Part shown: positions 11,607 through 23,702 of the stretch, in pieces
Numbering within the stretch: position 1 is the first letter of the stretch
How the letters are laid out: every line of letters starts with the position of its first letter
NCBI GenBank assembly: GCA_018398765.1
Contig: JAHBMJ010005412.1
Coordinates: 377-64,376 of the forward strand
Origin: Chromera velia
Taxonomy: Eukaryota; Sar; Chromeraceae
Direction: 5' to 3'
Length of the DNA stretch: 64,000 bases
Notes under the pieces: model-generated
What the model was told of the DNA's origin: nothing
Seen by the model: the letters and a program-made list of their open reading frames with translations, nothing else
Database searches by the model: none
Position numbers and translations under genes: made by a program

Positions 11607-13392
11607 CCAGGATAGGAGCAAGAGGGAGAGGCATATCTAGATCAGGAGGGGAATTAAGACAAACAATTAACTGAAAAAAAAACCTTTCTGGGTGATTGAC
11701 TGATAGACGAAAGGTCGTCGAAGGACAGACAGTCTTCTTTTCTTCTCATTCATTCATGCATGCATCTGTTGAGAGAGTGATTGAGTGGATCCAGTAGGAT
11801 GGATGATCTTTCTGGGGGAGTCAATCAGAGAAGTCCCTTGAACAGTGCCCAACTGCACGTGCACTAGTGAGGCAACGAACGTGTGTGTCGGTGAATGAGC
11901 ACAGCATGACTGACTGACTGACTGACTGACTGACTGCTTGCCTGCCTGCCTGCCTGCCTGCCTGCCTGACTGACTGACTGCCTGACTGCCTGACTGACTG
12001 ACGAGAAACGGCAGGTCCTCTTCGTACTTGAAGCTGCTCTCTTCTGGGTACAAAATTCCGCTCACTAACTGTCCCTTGTTCGTCCGCACGCCTGTAGCCA
12101 CAACGACTCCCACTACCCTCTTTTTCTTCTTCTTCTGGGCATTTGGTTTGCCTCTCAAGTTGTTGTTGTTGTTTTCTTCTTGTGCTCTTTTTCTCTTCTC
12201 TTCCTCTGCTTCCTCGGGGTCTCCATTATCCTCTGCTTCTCCTTCTCTCTCTGTCGAAGAGGATGCAGAATCTCCCCCCTCTCCGCCTCTTTCATCGGAC
12301 TTGCTCAGCTCTAGCACCGTTGTGCCTGCAAAAACCACTGAGGCGTCTGCAAGCTTGCTGCCGAGCTCAAAGGGGGTCTTTCTATCCGATGCGAAGGGCC
12401 TCTTCTCAATCGAGTGGCTCTCTCCAGTCAGAGAGGCCTCGCTGACAACGGCAGACCCGAAGAGGAGGGCGATGTCCGCAGGGACGTTCCATTCGTCGTC
12501 CTGCAGGAGAGAGGAGAGAGCACACACATTCATTCATGCGAATTCAGCGCTATGGTACTTCAACTGATTGATTGCTTTACCGATTCATTCGATCATTGGT
12601 TGCGTTCAAAGAGGCTCGAAGGGTATCGACGCCAGTTCCTACTCACGAAAGAAAAACAAGAGACTGATGGAAGTCTGCTGCACACTCAAACAAACAAACA
12701 AACAAACAAAAGAAGCAAGTGATCTCGCAGTCAGCCGGAGAGCCGGAAAGTGATCGAGGCGGTCGAGGAGTCTGTGGGTCAGGCAGTCAGCCAGTTAGGC
12801 AAGGTGCACTACATTAGGCAAACAACAGCTCACGATCTGTGAGTGTGTTCGCTTTTGCACCGAGCTTTGAGTTTGGTGCTCAAATCTGACACGAAAGAAA
12901 GAAGTTCGATACCAGAAGAGGCAAACAAATATGCAAAACCACCGAGAGAGACAAAGGCCATGCAAAGTACTGACCTGCACGACCACCACATCCCCATGCA
13001 CAAGCTGGTTGGAGTTCATCCACACCCACTCACCGTCCCTGAGGACTTCTAACTCTACAGTGGCCTTGGTGACCTTCTCGAGATTCATCTGCAGGTAATT
13101 GATTCCATTCGTATTTTTTCTTCCTTTTGATCGTTTCGTTTGTTGTGTACACGCGTGCGTTTGTTGTAAATTCGGTTGGAAGACGCAAATCCGCATCTCA
13201 CCGCATTAGCGCTTGCATCTTGTCTTTTTCTTCCCTTCAGATATATAGTGGGAGGGACACCAGCAGTTGGAGAAAGGGTGTGGAAAGGGCCCACAGACAA
13301 AGAAAAGAAGAAAAGAGACTGGCGTCCCAAGATAAGAAGAAGGCACATAAACCCATACAGAATTTCGTCCACTCAAGAGAAGCAAGAGAGAC

Positions 13393-13424
<32 letters not shown>

Positions 13425-14031
13425 GGCACAAAGAGGATCCGAAAATAAGACTAACGTTCTCCCTCTTCCTTCCCACCTGTGTGTCTGTGTCCAGCAAGGA
13501 TTTGTGTCTATGTGCGTGAATTTTGTATACATGTATGCATGTATGTGTACACACATACATGTACTCATGTCCCTGCATACGCAACAAAGCCCCAGGCCCC
13601 CTCCATGCAACCAACATCAAGCACTTCCCTCCCATGCAGCCAACATAAGCCAACCTGAGTGTTCCTCTCCAGCACGGCCTTGACGAAGCCCGTGATGACG
13701 ACCAGAATTCCCGTGGCAGGTGCGACGATGATGTTGCCGATCCAGATCCAGATCGCGTAGATGGCCAACTGGTAGAGGTAGAAGCCCTGGAAGAATTCTT
13801 TCTGGATCAAAGAGGGCAGAGACTCGGCCTGCATGCACGCAGATGGATGCGTGTTTTGTTTGGAGCAGCAGAAGACAGAGTTTTTTGTATAGGAGAAAAC
13901 GAAAAGAGAATTCCATCAAAGAAACGACAGGGGGAACGAATGATAGAAAGAAAGTTGTCGTTGGAAAGCGATGAAGACGAAGGGTTGTGTATGTGTGTGT
14001 GTGTGTGTGCGCGTGTGTGGATGTGTGTGTG

Positions 14032-14062
<31 letters not shown>

Positions 14063-17000
14063 TTGTGTGTACTATATCAAAAGAAGAAGGAAAGACAGAG
14101 AGAAAGAGAGAGAGAAGGAGAAAGAAGAAAAGGGAGAAAGGGGTGTGATCATGCTTTGATACACAGTAGAGCAGAGAGACAAAAAAACAAAGAAGATGGA
14201 CGGAGCGACACACCTGTGCACCAAAAAAAAATGAGAGTACTTGAGAGGAGAAAGACGGAACTGGAAAGGAATGGAAGCAAAGCAACGCAACATCTCTGGA
14301 GGCACCCCCCCCCCCCCCCCNCCCCCCCCTCCCACACACACACACAACGAAGACAAGACACAGAACGAGACGGACATCAAATGGGATTCTGTTGAGGCCT
14401 ACAGCGTTCCGACGCCTTGACGCTTCCTTCGACGTCAGCCCGTCTCTCTGGGCATGAAGATCTGCAGAGATGCGATGGAGGTTTTATCACTTCACAATGT
14501 TCTCCTCTTCTCTCATGCACTATTTCTTTCTTTTGTACATTCATTTTCTTATTCAATGTACTGCAAAGGAGAGAAGGACTGACACGAACGAAATGGTTTT
14601 TCCGCTCAATCGTGGGTTCTTCTGACCTCACTAGCTCTCCGTAGTTCTGTGCCCCTTTCCGTTCTTCGTTTCATGGTTGTCGTAGAAGCAACGAGAATTC
14701 CTGTCAGTCCGTGTGACTCTTCACTTCGCTAAATGACTAATACACGTGTCTGAAAAAGGGTAATTCACCCACAGAAAGTAAAAAGACCATGACCCAACAG
14801 ACACACGATCGAAAGAAAACAAACCGACCGACCTTTCCCATTTGAAGGCACTTCGACCTGCACAGGAACAAATCCGGCCTTCCCCGGAACTCCCCCAGGA
14901 AAGCTGCCGTCAGTTAGAAGATACCGGAGACCTTCGAACACAAAGAACCCCCCCAACAGTCCCACGCTGTCCCGACGTCCCAATTCCCTGTCCCCCCAGT
15001 CCTCTATGCGCTGTACAGGTACAGTTGCTTGACGCCACTCGTTGCCTCCCTTCCCTAAAACCCACTTTACCCAGTCCCTCTGGGACGGCTTCACAGCTGC
15101 AATCAGCCTTTGGACAACCGAGGACTGAGGGGTGATTGGGGGCACCGGTTCCTCCTCTTCCCCCCCCTCCTTCTCTTCCCCCTTCTGTGCTCCAGTGGGC
15201 CCTTCAGACCTTGCGTGGATGTGCGTTGTTTTCTTCTTCACTCGCACCTTCAAGTGAGTGGAGACCAGTAGAGGCACAGGCATGCGGAACCAATTGGGAA
15301 CTTCGTGACGAGAGAGGAGCCAAAAGACCAGCCAGGCCAACCAGAGACACCACACAAAGAAGAACGCCGTCTGGTTGGCCACCCAACTGCCAGTCACAAC
15401 GTGGGTACCCGAAAAACAGAGGTTGTCCCACCCAGACAGCTGCACTCATGCACTCAGTGTGGATGTATATATATATATATGTATGTATGTATGTAAACAC
15501 AGAGGTTGTCCCACCCAGACAGCTGCACTCATGCACTCAGTGTGGATGTATATATGTATATATGTATGTATGTATGTATGTATGTAAACACAGAGGTTGT
15601 CCCACCCAGACAGCTGCACTCATGCACTCAGTGTGGATGTATATATGTATATATGTATGTATGTATGTAAACACAGAGGTTGTCCCACCCAGACAGCTGC
15701 ACTCATGTCCCACCCAGACAGCTGCACTCATGCACTCAGTGTGGATGTATATATGTATATATGTATGTATGTATGTATGTAAACACAGAGGTTGTCCCAC
15801 CCAGACAGCTGCACTCAGATCGGAAGACGTATCTGTATGTGTATATGTACATGTGTGCGTATTGATGTGTGCATACGAGCAGACTGTCTCACCGACAGAG
15901 CCGAGTCGTTTTTTTTCTGCACGTGAAGAAGAAAAAATAACACTTGAAGGCAGTCTGTAAGTAGTTCGGGAGGGAATTCGGGGAAAAATCCGAAATTAAA
16001 CGGAACGAACGATCGGAATGAAGGAAGCGTCAGCAAGCCACATACTGCGAAAACACCCCCACACAATACTGACAGACAGGCAGACAGAGACACACCAACA
16101 AACCTGGCAGTTATATCTATGGTCAGCAACGAGGACGGCGTAGAGGACAGGCCAGAGAGCGGAGACCAGGAGCCAGTCGAAAAGGATACGGCTACCCCAC
16201 CCGGAGTCGGCAAAGGGAACAACCTGCATGCATGCATGCACGCATGAACCATCTCATGCTGTGGAGTGGAAAGCAATGGACCTGCATGAGTGCTGTGTGG
16301 CTGGCCCATCTTTGTAAGATTCTACCAGCAAGAGACAGACATGCTGACGCAGGGTTGCGAGACATAACGCACACAGACTGTGGAAGGCAAAGATGAGGCA
16401 ACAAGGTTTAAAGAGGCTCACACGACCCCAGCCGTACTGAAGGACGAATACACACACACACACACACACAAGCAAATCCCCATGCAGTCAGTTAATCGAC
16501 CTGGAGGTCTCCAATCTTCTCCCCCCCCTGATATTCGGAGCTCCATTGCTTCTTCAACACAGGCCTTTTGGACGTTCCCCCCTCGCCTCTTCCCTCCCTC
16601 TGTGTTTCCCCAAACGCCTCTTCGTCCTTTCCGGTCCCCACGCTGTGGAGGTCTTCAGGATGGCACTGCTCCGGTAACTACATTCATTTCATACATACAT
16701 ACATACATACAGACAGACAAACACACAGACAGACAGACAGACAGACAGACAAAGAATGCATGCGCTGTGGAGGTCTTCCGGGTGGCATTGCTCCGGCAGC
16801 TGCATCATGGGTCGGTGCAGACACACACAGAAACTGTCTTTCAATCTTGTATGCACTGCTTTGATCGTCTATGCTTTTATTGTCTCAACCCGGTTCTCTG
16901 GTCTCTCAGTGTGAATGTTGTGCAACGCCCTCACTCACCTATTCTTACCTGGCCTTCATCACTTTCTCTGATCACACACACAGAGCACACAGAGCACAGC

Positions 17001-17397
17001 AAACAGTGGGCGACACGTGACCCCCCGCTTTCCGATTCTTTTTCTTTCTGGGGACATGAACCCTTCCCCCCCCACTGCCAGAGAAACTCCAACGCGTACC
17101 AGCAAAATGACCAGGTAGACAGCTACGCAGGATGGTGGACTCACACAGCACACACATGCATGCAGGTGGACTGACATCGTGTCGCCTCTCCAGCTCTCTG
17201 AATGCCCTCTGCCGGGCGGAGAACCACACTAGGGAGTCGACAAGAACGAAGACCCAGATCAGGTAGGCCAACAGGGGGAGGGGAAAGCCGTACAGCCAGG
17301 TCTGTATCAGAGGCTTCTGCAGAAAGAAGAGGGAGAGAAGGGATATGTCTACCTATGCACGTGGCACGCACACGGACACACGGACACACGGACACAC

Positions 17398-17450
<53 letters not shown>

Positions 17451-17455
17451 AAGAG

Positions 17456-17513
<58 letters not shown>

Positions 17514-17566
17514 GAAGAGAGGAAGAGAGGAAGAGAGGAAGAGAGGAAGAGAGAAAGACAGGAAAG

Positions 17567-17603
<37 letters not shown>

Positions 17604-18697
17604 GGACCTGGGAATCGGGTTCTGGTCCTGTCGGATACCTTCCCCCGCCCCTTCGGCTTCCTTCTCCACCTCCTCCTTCTGCCCTGCTTTCTGTTTCTCT
17701 TCTCTGCTGCTGGACGAAGGCTGTAGGGGGAGAAGGGAAAGAGGGTGGGGCCGCAATGAAAGACTTAGTTGAAAATGTCTTGATCTTCTCATGGTTTTGG
17801 CCTTCTGCTCTCTTGTGGTTCGTCTTCAGAAAAGAACTCTGCAGAAAGAAAACCGAGGGAGGGGGTGCCAGGCACGGTGGTGAGGTCATGAGAAAGAAGA
17901 GCAACCACAAAAATTGCAGGCACTTCGGATAAGATAGATGCACACAGCCCCTCGGCAATTCGATCCACTGCAGATAGATGGCTCTCGAGTCTGATCGGAC
18001 AATTTGTGGTTCGACGGACGATGAGGCTTCATTTCTATGTGCAGTCTTCTTCTTTCAGGTATAATCTTGGGAAGAGAATGCTGCGCTTTCAGCCTCAAGC
18101 TATCTGAAGAGCGAAAGAAGGATAAAGAAAGAAAGAAAGAAAGAAAGGAAGGATATGCACAAGGAGTCAGTTAGTCAGTCAGGCAAGCAAGCAAGCAGAC
18201 ATGCAGATGGCCAGGCAGGCAGAAAGACAGGTAGACATGCAGCTAGGTACACACCCAAACTGCCAGGCAAAGAGATAGGCCGGAGCGAAGCGAACTCCTC
18301 GCTCCTCTTCAATACAGCGAGCTAGATGGACACAAGAAGAGACTGCCCGCCCAAACAGACTGTGTGCATGAATGGCGCTTTGCGCGGACCTGAGAGTTTC
18401 GTCTCCGCGCGGTCCTTTCTGAAGGGTTGAGTGACGACTGCAGAGGGAAGAAAAGGGGCACGTCGGCTCGTCTGAACGGTAGGAAGGAAGACGATAGTGA
18501 ACCGATACATGCAGAGACAAACAAAACGCATGCATTGCAACAAATGCCTTGGCAATGTGATGCAAGTGCTTCCCTGGACGGTTTATTGCCCTCACACATG
18601 CATTGGTTAAAAGACCAACCTGCGTCTTGTGTGTCCATCCAGCGGGATGCTGAAGCAGACACGCCAGGAAAAGGACGAAGACCGTAGATCTTATCAT
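5392..18697 (-). CDS. P5B-type P-type ATPase (ATP13A2-like), about 22 exons
   Basis: Membrane pump of the P5B branch; known members move polyamines out of acidic compartments. Exons by splice motif and phase: 17176-17316, 16501-16677, 16104-16223, 14832-15439, 14376-14461 ([13 protein letters not shown]), 13655-13828 (paired membrane helices), 12975-13088, 12003-12500 (LTGES actuator motif), 11270-11361, 10898-11017 (PLLPVVL, in place of PPALP in TM4), about 9970-10588 ([14 protein letters not shown]), 9278-9501 ending ITG, 8632-8847 starting DN, 8102-8374, 7591-7755 ([16 protein letters not shown], typical of P5B not P5A), 7063-7164, 6374-6601, 6047-6160, and 5392-5781 with the stop. The start is placed at 18697 ([20 protein letters not shown], signal-like). 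The exons at 18389-18440 and 17608-17958 are less certain, as is the 9970/9501 junction. Long acidic and Lys-rich insertions follow the actuator motif. Expected length is about 1,500-1,700 residues. Confidence 0.85.
7774..7809. repeat. (GT)n microsatellite in intron
   Basis: Uninterrupted GT dinucleotides directly upstream (on the coding strand) of the exon that carries the GDGGND motif of the P5B gene. Confidence 0.95.
9180..9246. repeat. (GAAA)n/(GA)n microsatellite in intron
   Basis: Purine repeat in the P5B intron just downstream (on the coding strand) of the exon ending ITG. Confidence 0.95.
11906..12002. repeat. (GACT)n/(CTGC)n repeat forming a 5' splice site
   Basis: On the coding (minus) strand the exon ends CCGTTTCTC|GTCAGTCAG, so the donor is the first unit of a long GTCA/GGCA tetranucleotide run. 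Confidence 0.85.
13985..14065. repeat. (GT)n microsatellite
   Basis: Long GT run with few interruptions inside a P5B intron. Confidence 0.95.
14307..14330. other. Poly-C run with single N
   Basis: About 22 C residues are broken by one N. The same pattern occurs at 28090-28112 and, as poly-G, at 48181-48207. These look like collapsed or unresolved homopolymers in the assembly. Confidence 0.8.
15422..15828 (-). repeat. Array of six copies of an exon start plus acceptor
   Basis: The first part of the P5B exon 14832-15439 and its splice acceptor (GTTGTCCCACCCAGACAGCT with GCACTCATG) recur at about 15505, 15596, 15680, 15707 (partial) and 15791. They are separated by TATATATG/TATG runs, and the main units are about 83-95 bp. 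On the coding strand every copy presents GAGTGCAG|CTGTCTGGG, so six candidate acceptors precede one exon. Only the copy at 15439 continues into the open frame. Confidence 0.9.
16641..16804 (-). repeat. Exon-start duplication around a CATA/CAGA insert
   Basis: About 40 bp (CGCTGTGGAGGTCTTC..., 16641-16681) recur with five or so mismatches at 16763-16804. The roughly 80-bp insert begins ATTTCATACATACATACATA and ends in a CAGA repeat and AAAGAATGCATG. On the coding strand the duplicated part is the acceptor and start of a P5B exon ([12 protein letters not shown]). The outer copy has the better acceptor (GATGCAG); the inner copy has ATGTAG. Confidence 0.85.
17396..17602. repeat. (CA)n/(GA)n compound microsatellite
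   Basis: Two CA-then-GA blocks and a GAGGAA stretch fill the P5B intron between 17316 and 17608. Confidence 0.95.
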
Positions 18698-18737
18698 TTT
18701 TCACTCTCTGATCGATGAATTATATATATTTACACAT

Positions 18738-19010
18738 TTGCGCTACGACTTCCGACTCGATTGTGCATGCGAATTGTCACATCGCGGTGAACGACACCCA
18801 GACAGGTCGAAAACAGGAGTACATCTGTGTATACGTGGGGTGACAACCTGCCTGAGAAGAAGTCGGTCATGGACAGCTGCATGGACGATCGAGGACCTCG
18901 ATCGTAATTGCCGTGCAGCATGCATGCATATACAATTTAAGCATCTACAATTTAAGCATCACTATATAAAGGAACAAGTCACATCGCGCGCGTTGCGCGC
19001 GGAAGTCTGG
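18738..19010. promoter_or_regulatory. CpG/TGCATGCA-rich block upstream of P5B start
   Basis: Located just upstream of the proposed start codon at 18697. It has CGATCGAGGACCTCGATCG, GCATGCATGCATAT, CGCGCGCGTTGCGCGCG and two copies of ACAATTTAAGCATC. The promoter role is inferred from position. Confidence 0.3.
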
Positions 19011-19684
19011 CAGAGCGAATCTGCTCAGTGGCAATAAGAAACTTCGGCTCCTTCATTCAAGTACGCGACCTTCCGCATAAAGTGCAACGTACATTTTTTC
19101 TCATTTTTTCTAAAAACTCGTGCGACAGGTTTGGGGGGTAACAGAATATTTTGAATAATTTGAAAAAAATCAGAAAACCATATTCTGGCATTAATTTTTT
19201 GAAATGTGTTTGATTCATTAAATCACTAGTTATAGTTTCCAATTTTGTAAAACAACATATCAATCAATCAATCAATCAAATCAAAACTTTCAATTTATAG
19301 TTTCAATTTATAAACATCATCACCACTTTTATTAAATACATGTAACTGGAGTAATTACCAGAGTAATACAAGATTTTATAAAACATCTGTACGCGACTGT
19401 TTGTGAAATTGTATGCTAGATATGTCTAGCATAAGCCGATGGCCTAGCCGATGGCAATGGCGTATGATGATGATAATCATGATGATGATAATATGACATG
19501 TTCTCCAGCCACAGAGCTTCAATACATTCTCCTGATCGATAGCGTCGTATTCTACAATTAACTTATGCGTATTCTGCAGCGCAGAGCTTCTTTCTGTGAG
19601 AACCTTTCTCTTATTGTGTGGCTACACTCTCGATCGAAGTAAACACGAAATTAACACTTCTCTTTTACATTTTCATTCTCTCAG
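19011..19684. other. AT-rich intergenic region
   Basis: Low-GC sequence with ATCA and GATGAT runs and no coding-like frame, lying between the 5' side of the P5B gene and the 3' end of the next minus-strand gene. Confidence 0.6.
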
Positions 19685-20270
19685 TTATTTTTTTTTACGC
19701 TCTGAGGGGGCAAAACCAATCGTGTCTGGTTTTGCATCCTCTGCTTGAAGTGCTGAGACCAGAGCCAGCATCATGTCCCTGTACTGTTCTTTCCCCCAGA
19801 CCTCAGAGAGAACTTCTCGCAACAGACGAAACTGACCTGCGCACACAGGCAGACATGCACACTTTCAGTCGATTAGCTCGGCTACAATCAGAAAGAAGGG
19901 TAGCGTCTATTGGGTCCCATTCTCTCTCTCTTCCCCCGCCTAGCTTTACTACCTTTTTCTTCCCTTGACATCTCTCACAAGAAGGGTGAAGACGTCAACA
20001 AAGGACGAGATGAGAGGCGCAAAGATATTCAGAAAGAGGAAGACACACAAATACGGGTGCTCATACTCTTATGTAAACGTATGATCATACTCGTGCAAGC
20101 ACGTCGAAAAGTGGGCAAACGCACCAGTCCATCAGACCTACCTGAAAGGTCTGCAACTCTTTCCTCATGATGCTCGCCTTCTTCCGACATTTTTCAAACA
20201 GACCTTCCTCACACTACTCTAAAAGACTCGTCAGATGGACATGCAAGTGCGGAAAGGTACACCGAACACA

Positions 20271-20362
<92 letters not shown>

Positions 20363-20376
20363 CTCACACACACAGA

Positions 20377-20419
<43 letters not shown>

Positions 20420-20562
20420 GGACAGAGACAGAGGGAAAGAGAGAGAGAGATGTACGTGTGCATACATTCGTTCACACACACAAAAACATAGATCTACGTA
20501 TGTATGCGTATACATATACTCAGAGACTCAGAGACCCAGAGAGAGCAAAAAAACGAGGGGAG

Positions 20563-20598
<36 letters not shown>

Positions 20599-20890
20599 AA
20601 AGTTACGTAGAGAGATTTCTTTTCCTGGCGACACAGCCCGGCTCGGCTCACGTCTGCTCTTGGGCCTGTGCATTTCGGGTCTGTTTCGGTTGGCCTCCGC
20701 ACCCAACGCTGACGCAGACGCAGAGGTAGAAGAAGAGGAGACCCTCCCTTCCTCCACTCCTGACAGACGCACCAACAAGTGGTTCGCCCACTCTTCCCCT
20801 GCACACAAACCAAAAGAAAGAAACCAAGGAAAGAAAGAAAGAAAGAAAGAAAGAAAAAGAAAAGGAAAGACAGAAAGAAACAAAGAAAAA

Positions 20891-20922
<32 letters not shown>

Positions 20923-21038
20923 AAAAGAAAAGGAAAGACAGAAAGAAACAAAGAAAGAAAGAAAGAAAGAAAGAGAGCTTGGAACCCACGTGAGGGTACA
21001 AAGAAACGCAACACTGCCGCACGCGTTCTCCGATAACC

Positions 21039-21072
<34 letters not shown>

Positions 21073-21179
21073 TCAGAAATGCAGAGAGACAGAGAGACAG
21101 AGAGAGAGAGAAGGATAAAAATAAAGAGAGAGAGAGAGGGAGATACACACATACACACACGCATGCACGCACGTACGTA

Positions 21180-21252
<73 letters not shown>

Positions 21253-21757
21253 CCCGGGAGCATGTTGTGTCGCTGCAGAGCCCTGACAAGTCCGGCCGCG
21301 CTGGGAACTTCTTGTGCCGTGGCTCCATTCTCCAGTGGAAAGTACTGAACGAGAGAGACGCCCCCAGTCTTCCAGTAACCCCTCTCCTTCTCTTTCTCCT
21401 TCTCTTGTTGATTTTCCCTCTCCTGCTGTTTATCCTTCTCGTTCTCCCTCTGGCGCAAGACCAGACGCTCCCTCTCCCTCTGCCTTTCCCTCTCTTTCTG
21501 TTGGAGAAACGAGGGATGTCGGGGGCCGTCCGAGCTAACGCGCAACTCTCGAGCCTGCAATTCTTTTCGTTATCACAAGAGGCGCAATTAACGAAAATGA
21601 GTATGATGATGATGGTGAGGATTCTGATTCTGGGGACCACATATACAACACTGTTTCTTTCCGCGATGAGTCTACAGTGGCTCTCATGCATTTCATAGAC
21701 TCTGAAGAGAGGAAAAGACGATGAAATGCCAACTGTGTCAGAAGCCAAGAAGCTGCA
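19685..21757 (-). CDS. Coiled-coil protein of unknown function, 5' end uncertain
   Basis: Exons inferred on the minus strand: about 21630-21757 (VYEMHESHCRLIAERN), about 21252-21547 (Glu/Lys/Arg/Gln-rich coiled coil, then VSLVQYFPLENG and LVRALQRHNMLPG), 20607-20798 (EEWANHLLVRLSGVEEG, then Ser/Arg-rich), about 20151-20215 (LFEKCRKKASIMRKELQTFQ) and 19685 to about 19835 (FRLLREVLSEVWGKEQYRDM, ending SERKKK-stop). The phase of the first three joins works. The join between 20607 and 20215 does not work directly, so an exon may be missing. No catalytic motif is seen. I do not recognise the family; an axonemal or cytoskeletal coiled-coil protein would fit but is a guess. No start codon could be fixed. 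Confidence 0.5.
20264..20445. repeat. (CA)n/(GA)n compound microsatellite
   Basis: Alternating CA and GA blocks in the intron of the coiled-coil gene. Confidence 0.95.
20816..20975. repeat. (GAAA)n microsatellite
   Basis: GAAA repeats in which a larger unit (GAAAAAGAAAAGGAAAGACA) is itself repeated, directly next to an acceptor of the coiled-coil gene. Confidence 0.95.
21040..21252. repeat. (GT)n/(GA)n/(CT)n/(CA)n microsatellites
   Basis: Block of simple repeats. On the coding strand the donor of the 21252-21547 exon (CCGGGAG|GTGTGTGTG) is the first unit of the GT run. Confidence 0.9.
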
Positions 21758-22103
21758 GCACAGGAGTGGACATGCAGCTGTGTGCAGTGTCTATACTCTC
21801 ATCGCATCAACGCATCCATCCATTTACAGACCGACCTCGTTGACTCCCGCCACTGCAGCACTGCAAGGGATCAGGAATACGCCGAGAAGAAGAGGAAGAA
21901 GAAGGTTGAAGAGGAAGACCTTAGGCAGAGACATGAAGAAGTTTGGTCTTGCGAGTGTTATACCTGCTCCTCCTGCCTTTCTCATCTGTGGCAATCTGAT
22001 GGCTGTCTTTGGTTTGGCCCTCTCTCACAGATTGAACCACATCCCAAGCTGTCAGGGGGAGCCGGCCAGGGTTCCCTCAACTTCAACTTCTCTGAGTGAT
22101 TAG

Positions 22104-22662
22104 AGGGACGTCTTCTTGAATGTGCACCGAAGGCCCTGTCTATGGCCCTATTTGATGAGTAGGTATATCTGGACTTGAAGAAAGAAAGAAAGAAAGGGAC
22201 CAGTGTTTGTCCTTGCCGGTCCGTCTGCAAGCCTGTTTGGCGAGTGTGCCCTTTCAACGTTTCGCAGGGTTGCACGTTTCTTTTCAATGTGGCTGTTTGT
22301 TTCCGTGACGCCGCATGGAGTGTCCACAGCCTTTGTATTGACAGTGCCATGCACAATGACGGGTTCCTGTTTATACGTATATATATATTCTTCTTATCGC
22401 CTCTCCGGGCGTGTATATATAACATGTATATATATATATATATATATATATCGATCTGCAGTCGATCACTCTGCATGCATGCGGTTTAAAATTTGTATCG
22501 GTGTGCATGAAGTTAATCACAGGGGCCGCGCGCCATGCCCATGCATGCACAAACTTCCACAAATAGTGCACGCATGCATGGCCACTTCCATGCACGCCGA
22601 AATGAGGGTTCGTGGATGCATAGCCTGCATGACGCCCGGCTCGATCGAGAGCTATTCGGGAG
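22104..22662. other. Intergenic, TGCATGCA-rich, no gene seen
   Basis: Contains an (AT)n run at 22425-22452 and many GCATGCATG palindromes between 22470 and 22625. No supported exon. Confidence 0.4.
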
Positions 22663-23253
22663 CTATATTATCGCGCGCACGCAGTTTGTCCACGTCGAGT
22701 TTGAGTGCTATTTCCCTAAGTCGCTCGTTTGGTGTGATGGTTCCAAACTGAAGGTGAAATAGTACACGTGTATTTTGAGTGTATTTTGAAACGCGAAATT
22801 TACTATTTCACCAAAAAAATTGAAAAACTCGAGTTTGTTAAAAAATTATGGGTCCGCGAATTTTGGGGTTGTGCAAAGGAGACGGCCCGGACCCAGAACA
22901 ACATTTTCACTCAGAGGTCGAATTTCTCGAAACCGTTGAAATTTAATTAAGAAAATGTGTGTATGTTTCTTAATTAAATTTCAACGGTTTCGCGAAATTC
23001 GACCTCTGAGCGAAAATGTTGTTCTGGGTCCGGGCTGTCTCCTTTGCACAACCCGAAAAACCCCAAAATTCGCGGACCCATAATTTTTTAACAAACTCGA
23101 GTTTTTCAATTTTTTTGGTGAAATAGTAAATTTCGCGTTTCAAAATACACTATTTCACCTTCAGTTTGGAACCATCACACCAAACGCGCGACTTAGGGAA
23201 ATAGCACTCAAACTCGATGTGGACAAACTGCGTGCGCGCGATAATATATATAG
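22663..23253. repeat. 591-bp near-perfect palindrome (foldback)
   Basis: The left arm starts CTATATTATCGCGCGCACGC and the right arm ends with its inverse. Arms of about 290 bp meet at a short loop (TGTGTGTATG) near 22955-22965, flanked by TTAATTAAGAAA and TTTCTTAATTAA. The main difference is about 14 extra bases in the left arm near 22765-22780. No clear target duplication and no coding frame. A transcript would form a very long hairpin RNA. Confidence 0.93.
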
Positions 23254-23702
23254 CAGGTGGCCAAAAGTCTACCGATTGCATGCGGCCAGGGACACACTCC
23301 GGTTGTCAGAGTGTGAGAGCGCGTCCTAGCTGTGTATGAGTCCTGGCGGACCTGTCCATCTGATCGATAACGTCTTGTCATCGTCTTGTCCGGTGCAGGT
23401 CTCGTCGTTTCAGAAGTCATGAAGGGACACTGCACATGCATTCACACTCAGTCTGTTGCACCATGCATGCACCTGGCTGTTGCGCTAAGTTCAGCAAGGT
23501 CGCACCGGTGCACAGGGTTCTAGTTTGAGTCAGGCGAGAGTCCGTGCAGGCAGCCTCTGCACAGTCTGACAGATAGATTGTCCCCAGGAGAGAACTAACA
23601 CCGACTCCGGTGCTGGACCTGACTTTCGGAAGCCAGCACGTCACGTAGCCAAGGGCTGTCTGTTTCCCTCACCGGGCAGCGCCTAGCTCGATCACTCGTT
23701 CG

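Noticed and set aside
15422-15828. CRISPR-like repeat array
   Set aside because: Repeats contain exon sequence and a splice site, spacers are TATG microsatellite, and the genome is eukaryotic.
20520-21560. Very long Phe/Leu/Ser/Cys-rich minus-strand frame
   Set aside because: Mostly translation of GAAA, GA and GT microsatellites; only the exon-like parts were kept.
21726-22103. Plus-strand frame with one hydrophobic stretch
   Set aside because: Overlaps the 5' part of the minus-strand coiled-coil gene, two plus frames are equally open, and no family resemblance or consistent splice model is seen.
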